NCBI GenBank assembly: GCA_020724525.1
Contig: DYGU01000001.1
Coordinates: 62,001-126,000 of the forward strand
Origin: Dehalococcoides mccartyi
GTDB taxonomy: Bacteria; Chloroflexota; Dehalococcoidia; GIF9; DYGU01
Length of the DNA: 64,000 bases
Direction of reading: 5' to 3'
The position numbers were made by a program, and so were the translations under genes. Of the stretch, positions 1 through 8,247 are shown one piece after another. Each line of letters starts with the position of its first letter. The stretch's first letter is position 1. The notes under the pieces are model-generated. The model saw only the letters and a list, made by a program, of their open reading frames with translations. It had not been told where the DNA came from and ran no database searches.

Positions 1-1
1 A

Positions 2-808
2 AAGACAGGGTTTACTGGTATTGTCGGAGACGATGAGCTTGGCAAAATGTTGCTTCAAGATTTTGAAGCAGTTAAGGTGGATACGAGTTCTGTTTATGTT
101 GAAGCTGGAACTAAAACTGGCTCTGTCCTCTGTCTTAGTGACCAAGTGGGCAGGAGAGCACTTTATGTCTCCCCGGGCGCTAATGACCAGCTTAAACAAA
201 ATCAAGTAAACTTAGACTACCTGAACCAGTCAAAATTAATCCACCTTTCCTCGTTCGTAGGTGAGGAGCAGTTTAAACTCCAGGTCAATACAGTAAGAGA
301 AAAGTCCACCTCCGTGAAAGTTAGCTTAGCCCCGGGAATGCTTTATGCCAGTAAAGGCTTGGATGCTTTAACCCCATTATTGGAGAGAACCCATATTTTG
401 TTTCTGAACCGTCAGGAGATAGAGATACTGACGGGCAAAGGTCATAAGGCAGGGGTGGAAGAGTGCCTTAAGCGAGGTTGCCAGATTGTTGTCGTCACCT
501 TCGGCAAAGGATTACCTTTAGGACCGGATAAGACTATCACCAGTTACATTTTTGATGGTAGGCAGGAATACCAGATTGAGTGTAAAGCTGAAAGTCTAAA
601 GTCGCCTTTGGAAACCACCGGTGCTGGTGATGCCTTTGCTGCTGGTTTTCTTTTTGGTTTCTTAAGGGGAAAAGAGCTAAGAGAATGTGGGGTGATAGGA
701 GATTTAGTAGCTCGCTTCACTATTAGCCAGCCCGGGGCTCGCCCCGGTTTACCCCATCTCAAACAGCTTTCGGAAAAGTATTTTCAATGGCAGAAACAAA
801 AATTGTAG
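2..808 (+). CDS. PfkB-family carbohydrate kinase (5' partial)
   Basis: This is a ribokinase-like sugar or nucleoside kinase that phosphorylates a small substrate with ATP. The reading frame is open to the first bases of the window, where it already encodes TGFTGIVGDDELG, a typical early ribokinase segment. The gene therefore begins upstream, and the ATG at 47 in the ORF track is internal. The C-terminal half has the PfkB signature TTGAGDAFAAGFLFG, with the GAGD anion hole and catalytic Asp. The middle has the usual NRQEIEILTG segment. The substrate cannot be read from sequence. The closest neighbour is a restriction gene 200 bp downstream with its own promoter, so no operon partner is visible. 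Confidence 0.85.
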   Translation, partial: KTGFTGIVGDDELGKMLLQDFEAVKVDTSSVYVEAGTKTGSVLCLSDQVGRRALYVSPGANDQLKQNQVNLDYLNQSKLIHLSSFVGEEQFKLQVNTVREKSTSVKVSLAPGMLYASKGLDALTPLLERTHILFLNRQEIEILTGKGHKAGVEECLKRGCQIVVVTFGKGLPLGPDKTITSYIFDGRQEYQIECKAESLKSPLETTGAGDAFAAGFLFGFLRGKELRECGVIGDLVARFTISQPGARPGLPHLKQLSEKYFQWQKQKL

Positions 809-963
809 CTACCTAATGCTACCATCATCCCTGTTCAGGTAACTTTACACCATCTGACCGGATATTCACTTCACAAGCCTCCCCTTCGGGGTATGTGAGA
901 GATGCATTCCAACCTTTATAGATATTCGTATGGCGTTTCTTGCCTATGACGTTTCCCTATAGA

Positions 964-992
964 TTGACACAGGTTAAATATATCGGTATATT
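964..992 (+). promoter_or_regulatory. sigma70-type promoter with very short leader, driving the type IIG R-M gene
   Basis: A perfect TTGACA at 964-969 and TATATT at 987-992 are separated by exactly 17 bp. The predicted transcription start (about 998-1000) lies only about 8 nt before the ATG at 1007, and no Shine-Dalgarno sequence is present. The transcript would be nearly leaderless. Confidence 0.7.
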
Positions 993-1006
993 AGCCTTAA
1001 AAGCCA

Positions 1007-4000
1007 ATGAACTTCGCTAAATTTAAACCTCAATTTCAGCAATACCTCAACTGTATTGAAGAAGCCAAACTGAGAAAGTCTCACCATGACCAGCTTAGAA
1101 GCATCTTTATCGGCTTCCTAAGCCAAACCTTCGGTGTTAATTACGAGGAGTTCGAGCTGGAGAAAGGTGTCAAGGCAGCTAAAGTCAGAGGACTTATAGA
1201 TGCTCTCTTTCAGGATATTGTCTTCGAATTTAAACGGGACATAGACGCCGAGAGAGACAAAGGCAAGGCGGAGCTGACAGACTATCTCAAGTCTTTGAAA
1301 GACGGAACCTACTTCGGTGTTCTCACCGACGGCTTGCTTTTTGAAGTCTACATCCTGAAAGAAAATAACCTGGAGATGATAGACAGCGTCTCTCTGAAAG
1401 CTCCCATATCTCCCGAAGAAGCTTTCTCTTGGTTTGACCGTTTTCTCTTCTCGACTAGGGAGCTTATTCCTTCCTCACAGGATATGGTGAATAAGTTTGG
1501 AGCTAAAAGTCCTGTCTTCCTTTCATCCTCTCAAAAGTTGTGGCATATGTTTAGCCAGTCTAAAGATAACCCTTCAGTAAAAGTTAAATTTGAGGAATGG
1601 GACAAGCTTCTTTCCAAAGTCTATGGCAGTAGTGTTGCCAGCGATGAACTCTTCCTTCGCCATACATATCTCTCTATTCTGGTCAAGCTCATAGCCTACC
1701 TTGCTCTTTTTAAAGAAAGACCAAAGGAAACAGATGAGCTCCTTTCTATATTAGACGGCGAAGCCTTCCGCCGAAGGGGCTTTCAGAATTTGGCTGAAAG
1801 CGATTTTTTTACTTGGGTCATGTCTCCTCCTTTACTAACTGATACCTACAGTCTTCTTAAAGGGCTGGCTCAGCATCTCTCTGTCTACGATTTATCCAAA
1901 ATAAATGAGGATTTACTTAAAGAACTTTATCAGCAGCTTGTCGACCCTGAAACTCGCCACGACCTCGGTGAGTTCTATACCCCAGATTGGTTAGCTGAAC
2001 TGACCTTAAGGCAAGCTCGCTGGAGTAAAGGTAAAAGCCTTCTTGACCCTGCCTGTGGTTCAGGAACATTCTTATTTATTGCTATCCATCTTCTCCGTGA
2101 ACAAGGACTAAGTGGCACTGATTTGGTAGAAAAGGCAAGGGAAGACATTGTCGGCGTTGATGTCCACCCATTAGCTGTAACCATTGCCAAGATAAACTAC
2201 CTTTTAGCCTTAATGCCAGGGCTGACAGACTATAAAGAGAGTCTTATCATCCCCATATATATGGCTGACTCTTTGGTAATGAGGGAAAAGCTCTCTTTTG
2301 GAGAGGAGTCTTTCTCGGTTATAGTGACTGGCGGAGAAAAATTTGGCATCCCTACTGATATGACGCAGAATCCCAACACTTTGGATAAAGTCATTGACGA
2401 GATGAGATTTTATGCTGGCAAGCCTACCGGAGAAGCAATAGCTGGTTTCCAAGCCTATCTCAAAAGGCAGGGCTACGACAAGCAGCTCTGGTTATGGTCG
2501 CAAAATCTGCGACTGATGAGGAAATTAGTCCAGGAGGGCAGGGACACTATCTGGGCATTCATATTAAAGAATTATTACCGGCCTGTCTTCTTCTGCCACA
2601 AGAGCTTCAGTTTAGTAGCTGGAAATCCCCCTTGGCTCGCTTACAGGTATATTCGTGACCCAGATTACCAGAGTCGGGTGAAAAAGCTGACAATAGACTA
2701 CCATCTACTCACCTCCAAAGATGTCAAACTCTTCACCCACATGGACACTTCAACCCTCTTTTTCGCCTTCAGCCTCTTTATGTATGCCCAAAATGGAGAG
2801 ACTATTGCCTTTGTCATGCCCCGGAGTGTTATCACCGGCGCTAAGCATCATGCCAGTTTCAGAGACGTTATTACCGGCAAAACTGTTACCTTCTGGGAGC
2901 CTAAACTGCGTAAACTGATAGACTTGGAAAAGGTCGTTGTTCCAGAAACCCCGACCAAGGGGGTGTTCAATGTCCCTGCCTGTGTCCTTATTGCTCGCAA
3001 GGGTCAAAAAGAAGACCACCCCATCCAGAGGCTGGACCTAAAGGGCACTTTACCCAAGAAAAACCTTAGCTGGCAAGAAGCCCAGAAAGATTTAACCATT
3101 CAACGCTTTCGCATCAGCCCTGAAACTCTGCTTCCACCCGCTGGCAAAGAGAGCCCTTATTTTAAGCATTTCAAGGAAGGGGCTACTATTGTTCCCCGCT
3201 GCTTCTGGTTTGTCCAGCCAGTAGCCAGAAAGGGTTTAGGAGTAATTGACCGCACCAAGCCTTATTTAGAGACCCACCCTGATGTGGAAAGAGATGCTAA
3301 AGGGCCGTGGAAAGGTATTCAAATACCAGGCGAGGTAGAGACAGGTTTTCTATATGCTACCCTTCTTGGTAAGCATCTCCTACCCTTTGGCTATACTAAG
3401 CTTGACCTGGTAGTCTTACCGGTTGAGATTTCCCAAATGGGCATGCGGATGCTGGATAGCCAGACTGCTTTGCGTGCTGGCTACTCTGGGCTTCACAGTT
3501 GGCTCAGTCAGGTGGAAAAGATCTGGGAAGCACGGAAAAAGAAAGGTAGCCCCATGAGTCCCTACTCAAGACTTGATTATAGGCGATTGCTAATGTCTCA
3601 GTGCCCCGCCGGATACCACAATGTACTTTATGGTAGCGCTGGAACTCATATTGCTTCCTGTATTATCGATACAACTGCTGGCAGGTTAAAAACTGAAACC
3701 TTCCCTACCCATGGCTTCTTTGTTGAAGCAAAGACTTTCTTCTATCAGACGAAGGAGCTAAAAGAAGCTCACTATCTCTGTGCTGTGCTCAATTCCGATT
3801 ATGTTGATAAAGCCATAAAGCCCTACCAGACTAAGGGAGCCTGGGGTGAAAGAGATATACAGCGGCGTCCTTTTGAAGCAGTGTCTATCCCTAAGTTTGA
3901 TGCTCAGGATAAAAGACACCTCAGGCTGGCGGAGCTCTCGCAAGAGTGTCATAAAAAAGTAGCTAAGTTGTCGCTCCAGGGCAAATCCATCGGTTTTCTG

Positions 4001-4078
4001 CGCAATAAAGTAAGAGAATACCTGAGACCAGAACGGAACGAGATAGATAAACTTGTAAAGACTATTCTTTCCCAATAG
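1007..4078 (+). CDS. Type IIG restriction endonuclease / adenine-specific methyltransferase fusion
   Basis: A single 1023-residue polypeptide combines nuclease and methylase. Near residues 62-80 it has a PD-ExK-like core (RGLIDALFQDIVFEFKRD). At about residue 346 it has the SAM-binding motif LDPACGSGTFLF, and at about 538 the catalytic NPPW motif of gamma-class N6-adenine methylases. The C-terminal third would carry target recognition. The length and domain order fit Eco57I-like type IIG enzymes, which cut and methylate with one chain and need no separate specificity subunit. The frame is intact. A HEPN gene follows within 20 bp, and a strong promoter lies immediately upstream. A PglX-like BREX methylase was considered, but no other BREX genes are present. 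Recognition sequence unknown. Confidence 0.85.
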   Translation: MNFAKFKPQFQQYLNCIEEAKLRKSHHDQLRSIFIGFLSQTFGVNYEEFELEKGVKAAKVRGLIDALFQDIVFEFKRDIDAERDKGKAELTDYLKSLKDGTYFGVLTDGLLFEVYILKENNLEMIDSVSLKAPISPEEAFSWFDRFLFSTRELIPSSQDMVNKFGAKSPVFLSSSQKLWHMFSQSKDNPSVKVKFEEWDKLLSKVYGSSVASDELFLRHTYLSILVKLIAYLALFKERPKETDELLSILDGEAFRRRGFQNLAESDFFTWVMSPPLLTDTYSLLKGLAQHLSVYDLSKINEDLLKELYQQLVDPETRHDLGEFYTPDWLAELTLRQARWSKGKSLLDPACGSGTFLFIAIHLLREQGLSGTDLVEKAREDIVGVDVHPLAVTIAKINYLLALMPGLTDYKESLIIPIYMADSLVMREKLSFGEESFSVIVTGGEKFGIPTDMTQNPNTLDKVIDEMRFYAGKPTGEAIAGFQAYLKRQGYDKQLWLWSQNLRLMRKLVQEGRDTIWAFILKNYYRPVFFCHKSFSLVAGNPPWLAYRYIRDPDYQSRVKKLTIDYHLLTSKDVKLFTHMDTSTLFFAFSLFMYAQNGETIAFVMPRSVITGAKHHASFRDVITGKTVTFWEPKLRKLIDLEKVVVPETPTKGVFNVPACVLIARKGQKEDHPIQRLDLKGTLPKKNLSWQEAQKDLTIQRFRISPETLLPPAGKESPYFKHFKEGATIVPRCFWFVQPVARKGLGVIDRTKPYLETHPDVERDAKGPWKGIQIPGEVETGFLYATLLGKHLLPFGYTKLDLVVLPVEISQMGMRMLDSQTALRAGYSGLHSWLSQVEKIWEARKKKGSPMSPYSRLDYRRLLMSQCPAGYHNVLYGSAGTHIASCIIDTTAGRLKTETFPTHGFFVEAKTFFYQTKELKEAHYLCAVLNSDYVDKAIKPYQTKGAWGERDIQRRPFEAVSIPKFDAQDKRHLRLAELSQECHKKVAKLSLQGKSIGFLRNKVREYLRPERNEIDKLVKTILSQ

Positions 4079-4097
4079 ATTGGATGGATTTAAAGCC

Positions 4098-4690
4098 ATG
4101 ACTGAAGAAGAATTTCGCAAATACCAAATAGCCGAATACCAGAAAACTTTAGAAGAAAAGGTTGAGAGGTGGAAACAACTTCAACCTACTCTTTATGACA
4201 AGCCCATGCCCGAATTAATGTTCACGTACAGCAGTAAAGCAGACCAAATGTTTATAAATGGGCACTTTATTGGAGTAATTCTGCTTTGCGCTGCCGTTGT
4301 CGAGCTATGTCTCGCCGACCAATTAATGTCAAAACCAAAATGTCTAACGAAGAGGTAGAGCGCTTTAGTCTGGAACAAATGACTATTTTAGCCCACAGCT
4401 TGGAAATTATTAGCGAGCAAGAGAAAGCAAAAATTGATGATCTTAGAAGGCTACGCAATGCTCTTATTCACGCCAACGCTGGAAAAATCTCCCAAATGAT
4501 AAGGCGTCGGTATGAAGGGCTCGGCAGCAAAGATTTTGATGAGGCCACCAAGACAACACTTTACCTCGCTTCCATTCCTGTAAGGCAAGGCATCAGCAGT
4601 GATTCTCTAAAATATTTGCTCTTTGTCACAGATTTAACTGTCAAGTTTTACGGCGAAGAGGTGTCAGAAGTTGAAAAAGTGGATGGTTAA
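4098..4690 (+). pseudogene. HEPN-domain protein (DUF4145-like), frameshifted
   Basis: Two overlapping frames (4080-4358 and 4286-4690) together give one protein of about 197 residues. Frame 1 reads through VVELCLADQLMS and continues naturally in frame 2 as KTKMSNEEVERF. The join falls in a short A run near 4330, where one extra A would restore the frame. The second half has RRLRNALIHA, the R-x4-H catalytic motif of HEPN RNases. The ATG at 4098 is the best start; the tracked start at 4080 is a TTG right after the R-M stop. It lies directly behind the type IIG gene and before a DUF4258/DUF2283 pair, suggesting a role in defence or toxin-antitoxin biology. It may be inactive, or intact if the frameshift is an error. 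Confidence 0.65.
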
Positions 4691-4701
4691 AGCGAAGGCG
4701 T

Positions 4702-4968
4702 GTGAAGCCCATAATCTTTTCTAAACATGCTCTGGAGCAAATGCCTGACCGTGGTGCCAATACTGAAGAGGTTGAAGCCGCTATCCGCACCGGAGAACCA
4801 GTCCCGGCTAAAGGCAAACGATTAGCCTTTCGCAAAAACTTTCCCTTTCACAAGGAATGGAAAGGGCGCTACTACCAAGTGAAACAGGTTATGCCTATTG
4901 TAACTGAGGAATCTGATAAAATAATAGTAGTTACAGTATATGCGTTTTACTTTGGAGGAGTAGAATAA
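4702..4968 (+). CDS. DUF4258-domain protein, putative toxin partner
   Basis: This 88-residue protein starts with FSKHALEQMPDRG and has the segment GRYYQVKQVMPIVTE followed by a terminal hydrophobic strand, the layout of DUF4258 proteins. These are small RelE/BrnT-like alpha-beta proteins often encoded beside DUF2283 proteins. The start is GTG at 4702, 11 nt after the stop of the HEPN frame. Its stop overlaps the next ATG by one base (TAATG), indicating translational coupling. DUF4258/DUF2283 pairs are usually treated as candidate toxin-antitoxin modules; activity is not established from sequence. Confidence 0.7.
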   Translation: MKPIIFSKHALEQMPDRGANTEEVEAAIRTGEPVPAKGKRLAFRKNFPFHKEWKGRYYQVKQVMPIVTEESDKIIVVTVYAFYFGGVE

Positions 4969-5183
4969 TGAAGATAAGTTATGACCCAGAAGTTGATGCC
5001 CTTTATATCTCCTTCAAACCAGGACCGACGGAAGTCACTACCATTCGGCTGACCGAGGATGTGGCTATTGACCTCGGTCCCAAAGAAGAGATAGTGGGCA
5101 TTGAGGTTCTGGATGCTTCTGAACACTTGAGTTTGGAACGGCTGAAACCCAAGGTTGTATTAGAAAACCTTGAGCCAGCTTGA
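4968..5183 (+). CDS. DUF2283-domain protein, putative antitoxin
   Basis: This 71-residue protein opens with KISYDPEVDALYISF and continues with a D-L-G-x-x-x-E-I-V-G-I-E-V-L-D-A-S segment, the hallmark of DUF2283. The start ATG shares its A with the stop of the upstream DUF4258 gene. It is the last gene on the plus strand before the convergent clpP gene. It is predicted to be the partner or antidote of the DUF4258 protein. The length is normal for the family. Confidence 0.8.
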   Translation: MKISYDPEVDALYISFKPGPTEVTTIRLTEDVAIDLGPKEEIVGIEVLDASEHLSLERLKPKVVLENLEPA

Positions 5184-5272
5184 ATGTAACATTCGGTTAG
5201 CAAATCCCTCAAGCAGCTAAGTGCTGCACCTTTTAGCAACTTGTTTAATCTGGAAAGAGGTTACTTGAGCTC

Positions 5273-5878
5273 TTACTTTTTAGCCGGTCCACTAAGGATT
5301 TCGTCTATAAGTCCGTATTCTATGGCTTGCTCAGCACTGAGGTAAAAATCACGGTCAGTATCACGAGCGATCTTGTCGACTGGCTGACCGGTGTGCCTGG
5401 CTAAGATGTTTCGTATCTTTTCCTGCATGCGTAAAATTTCTCTGGCAGCAATTTCTATGTCGGCGGCTTGCCCCTGAGCACCTCCCACTGCTTGATGAAG
5501 ATGAATAGTAGCGTTAGGCAAGGCATACCGCTTACCCTTAGTCCCGGCACAAAGGAGAAGAGTCCCCATACTGGCAGCCAGCCCAACACAAATAGTGGAA
5601 ACATCAGGGCGAATTAGCTGTATCGTATCGTAAATAGCCAGCCCAGCACTAATAATGCCGCCGGGACAATGGATATACAGGTTTATATCTTTCTCCGGGT
5701 CTTCTCGCTCTAAATATAGGAGTTGAGCGATGATAAGATTAGCTATTTGGTCATTTATGGGCGTACCCAAAAAAACAATCCGTTCTTTCAATAACAGGGA
5801 ATAAATATCAAAGGCTCGTTCCCCCCTAGTAGTGCTTTCAATAACCATAGGAATTATGTTTTGCCATTGCCTGTTCAT
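5273..5878 (-). CDS. clpP: ATP-dependent Clp protease proteolytic subunit
   Basis: ClpP forms the tetradecameric serine protease chamber that works with ClpX or ClpC unfoldases. The 201-residue product has the nucleophile Ser103 in GLAASMG, His128 in the [11 protein letters not shown] segment, and the acidic member in [13 protein letters not shown]. The usual SPGG oxyanion motif reads CPGG, a minor variation. The trigger factor gene lies directly upstream on the same strand, the classic tig-clpP pairing. The interval between them is only about 30 bp, so clpP probably depends on the tig promoter. Frame and length are normal, in contrast to its broken neighbour. No clpX is seen in the window. 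Confidence 0.96.
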   Translation of the reverse strand: MNRQWQNIIPMVIESTTRGERAFDIYSLLLKERIVFLGTPINDQIANLIIAQLLYLEREDPEKDINLYIHCPGGIISAGLAIYDTIQLIRPDVSTICVGLAASMGTLLLCAGTKGKRYALPNATIHLHQAVGGAQGQAADIEIAAREILRMQEKIRNILARHTGQPVDKIARDTDRDFYLSAEQAIEYGLIDEILSGPAKK

Positions 5879-5908
5879 TTTTTAACCCCCTTTCACCAGA
5901 CTCTTCTG

Positions 5909-7109
5909 TTAAGCTGCTCCTCTGGCTATCTGGACTAATCGCTCTATAGTTTTCCGGGTAAGCAAGAACTGCCCGATAGACTGACGACCTCTGGGAGAGT
6001 TAAGAATTTTTCTTATCCCTCCCTTTGGATTATCACCACTCTTGGTCAGTCTATCTATTTCATTATCTACTTCCGAGGCACTAATTTCAATATTCTCCGT
6101 CTCGGCGATTTTGTTCAAGACTAAAGTTTGAACAAGGCGCTTTTTAGCCACAGGCTCTAATTCCTTCCGGTGTTCTTCAAGACTTTTGTTAATACTCTTC
6201 AGGTAAGCCTCCAATCCCTTCACACCTTCCTTAAAATGACCTGCCTCCTCGCTCAGGAGTTGCTCAATCTCTCTTTCAACCAGGACAGATGGGTAGTCTA
6301 CTTCGCAGACCTGAACGGTGGCATCAATTACCTTCTGTTCAAATTGATAACGGCTGATTTCTTCTTTTTTAGCTTGCAACTGGTTTTTTACATATTCTCT
6401 CAATGAGATTATGTTATCAAAGCCAATACGCTGAGCAAATTTGTCATTAAGCTCAGGCAATTCCCTTTCTTTAATTTCAGTAATGCTCACTTTAAAGGAG
6501 AATTCTTTCCCGGCAAGGGCTTTGGTTTCATAAGTGTCAGAATAAGCTAAAGAGAAAGTGTTCTCCCCTCCCTTTCTCACGCCGATTAGTTTTTCAGCAA
6601 ATCCCGGGACGGGTAAGGGTGAGTCTTTGACTACCTCAAATAGACTATCCTTGCGTTTTAGAAATAACTTCCCCCCATCACTACCTTCGATGTCTATGGT
6701 TATTAAGTCACCATACTGAACCGGGCGCTCAACAGGCACCCAGGTTCCTTGCTGGTGACGAATCTGTTCAATAGCAGTGGCGAAGGGGGGCTACAGCTTC
6801 CACAGTTACCGGTTCAATTTGGATTATTCTTACCTTGGGTTTCTCAATAGCTTTAAGTCCTCGGGATTCGAGAGTTTGGCTCAAAGCCTTAGGAATAAAA
6901 TGTCCTAAAGCCTCTGTTAAAAAGGTTTCTTTACCCACATACTGTTCTAAAAGGGCTCGGGGTATTTTCCCTTTCCGAAATCCGGGGATGGATACCCGAT
7001 TGGCTAAGCAATGGTAAGCTTCCTCCATAGAGCTGTCTAAATCAGAAGCCTCCATTTCAAGTTGAAGCACCGCCTGGCTATTTTCTATTTTTTCGGTTAG
7101 CACTTTCAT
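5909..7109 (-). pseudogene. tig: Trigger factor, frameshifted and missing an internal segment
   Basis: Trigger factor is the ribosome-bound chaperone and peptidyl-prolyl isomerase. The first frame (6768-7109) has the ribosome-docking signature GFRKGKIP. The second frame (5909-6739, open further upstream) has the FKBP-like domain (VERPVQYGDLITIDIEG) and the helical C-terminal domain. The frames meet at a run of six G on the plus strand near 6777; removing one base joins them as EAVAPFATAIEQIRHQQ. That join still lacks roughly 30 residues normally found after the N-terminal domain (the LGDY-containing linker). The gene thus seems to have suffered a deletion as well as a frameshift. Whether two fragments are made is unknown. 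The downstream clpP is intact. Confidence 0.8.
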
Positions 7110-7120
7110 GGTCTATAAGT

Positions 7121-7126
7121 ATTATA
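7121..7126 (-). promoter_or_regulatory. -10 element of the tig-clpP promoter
   Basis: On the minus strand a consensus TATAAT lies about 11 nt before the tig ATG at 7109, so the transcript would have almost no leader. The -35 region is weak (TATAGA-like at about 17 bp spacing). No Shine-Dalgarno sequence is visible between this box and the ATG. Confidence 0.5.
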
Positions 7127-7186
7127 CCATTTCGGTGAATTTCTATAGAAACCCTTATAAAGAGAGCGTTTAGCAACATAACCCGT

Positions 7187-7306
7187 CATTGTGAGCCGAA
7201 GGAATACCCCACAAAATTATAGATTTTGTGGGGACCCCGGGTTCCCAGCCGAATCTGCGATTCGGCTGGGTGTAGAAGGCGTGGCAATCTCAAGAGATTG
7301 CTAAAC
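7187..7306 (+). repeat. Dispersed palindromic repeat with two perfect hairpins
   Basis: It begins with TCATTGTGAGCCGAAGG and ends with GCGTGGCAATCTC followed by its own inverted copy. It contains an 11-bp stem (7207-7217 with 7223-7233, CCCCACAAAAT) and a 12-bp stem (7244-7255 with 7259-7270, CCCAGCCGAATC). The GCGTGGCAATCTC core recurs in reverse at 60512-60524 between ilvB and ilvN. It separates two genes and may act as a terminator or be a REP/MITE-like mobile repeat. Confidence 0.65.
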
Positions 7307-8243
7307 GGTCTCACGAATCGGAAACCTCCTCTTTGTCCTAAAATATTCTGTATATCCCTTGACCGACATAAGCATCAAATTTCGAAGAATACGCTCATAG
7401 AAAGTTGAGTCTTTTCTTATAACTGGCTCAGCTTCAGCGTGGATAAAGCTTTGAAGTCGTTCCAAAACTTCATCCGGGTAAACTTCCATAGTTTTATAAA
7501 TAGTTTCAGCCCACTCTTTTAGCTTATCGCCGGCGGATTTCAAGTAATAGGTAGCTTTTCGGGTGGTACCAAAATGAGAAAAGTAGAGAATCTCAGAAGA
7601 TAGGCGCCCTACCTTTTCCAAGGATTGGATATTTAATTCTAAATTAAAACCTGGTGGGGGAGTATTGGGCAATACCATTTCTAACTCCGGGAAATACAGT
7701 CCGGCAACCTCCCCGGTGAAAAGTCCTTTATTTCTCTCCCCATAAACACATAAATGATGAGGGGCATGTCCGGGAGTATGGATAATCCTCAATTTTTGTT
7801 TTTCCCTCAAGTGGTATCACCTGATTGTCTTCAGCCGGCTGGACTTTTTCTGGAGCCAGGGGTATTACTGAGCCATACCGTTTCATAACTGCTTCACCCT
7901 GTATTTCTGCTGTACTATTCACTAACTTGCTTGGGTCTATTAAATGCCGGTTACTTCTGGGATGGACTAATACTTTTACTTGAGGCATTTCTTCAACCAA
8001 TATCCCAGCACCACCAGCATGGTCTAAGTGAATATGAGTAGTAATAATATAGGAAATGTCTCCAGGATTAACTCCTATCTGTCGTATGCCCTCGAGAATA
8101 GTGGCGGCTCTGGCTGGAGACCCGGCATCTATTAGAGCTTTGGTCTCTTCGTTAATGAGATAGACTGAGGTCAGTTTAGGTAAAAAAGCAGCCTCGACAT
8201 CTATAAGGTAAATATTTTCGGCAACCTCGCTAACTTCAGGCAT
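7301..8243 (-). pseudogene. Metallo-beta-lactamase-fold hydrolase, frameshifted
   Basis: The N-terminal frame (7728-8243) has the metal-binding motif THIHLDHAGG. The C-terminal frame (7301-7810) has the second metal region HTPGHAPHHLC and later FSHFG, all expected for a glyoxalase-II-like or RNase Z-like MBL hydrolase. They overlap around 7800 in a run of five A (minus strand GAGGGAAAAACAAAAATTG); deleting one A fuses VIPLEG with KLRIIHTPGHA. The restored protein would be about 310 residues with every metal ligand present, so this may be a sequencing error or a very recent mutation. The start lies 4 nt after the aspS stop on the same strand, implying co-transcription. Substrate unknown. Confidence 0.75.
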
Positions 8244-8247
8244 ATAC

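Noticed and set aside
808-963. RNA gene upstream of the type IIG enzyme
   Set aside because: Only a small CCCC-TTC-GGGG hairpin; no recognisable RNA family.
6170-6406. Plus-strand ORF of 78 codons inside tig
   Set aside because: A low-complexity hydrophobic shadow of the antisense strand of the trigger factor gene.
6760-6790. Programmed frameshift in trigger factor
   Set aside because: No slippery heptamer with a downstream structure was evident, and the join also lacks about 30 residues. This is decay or error.
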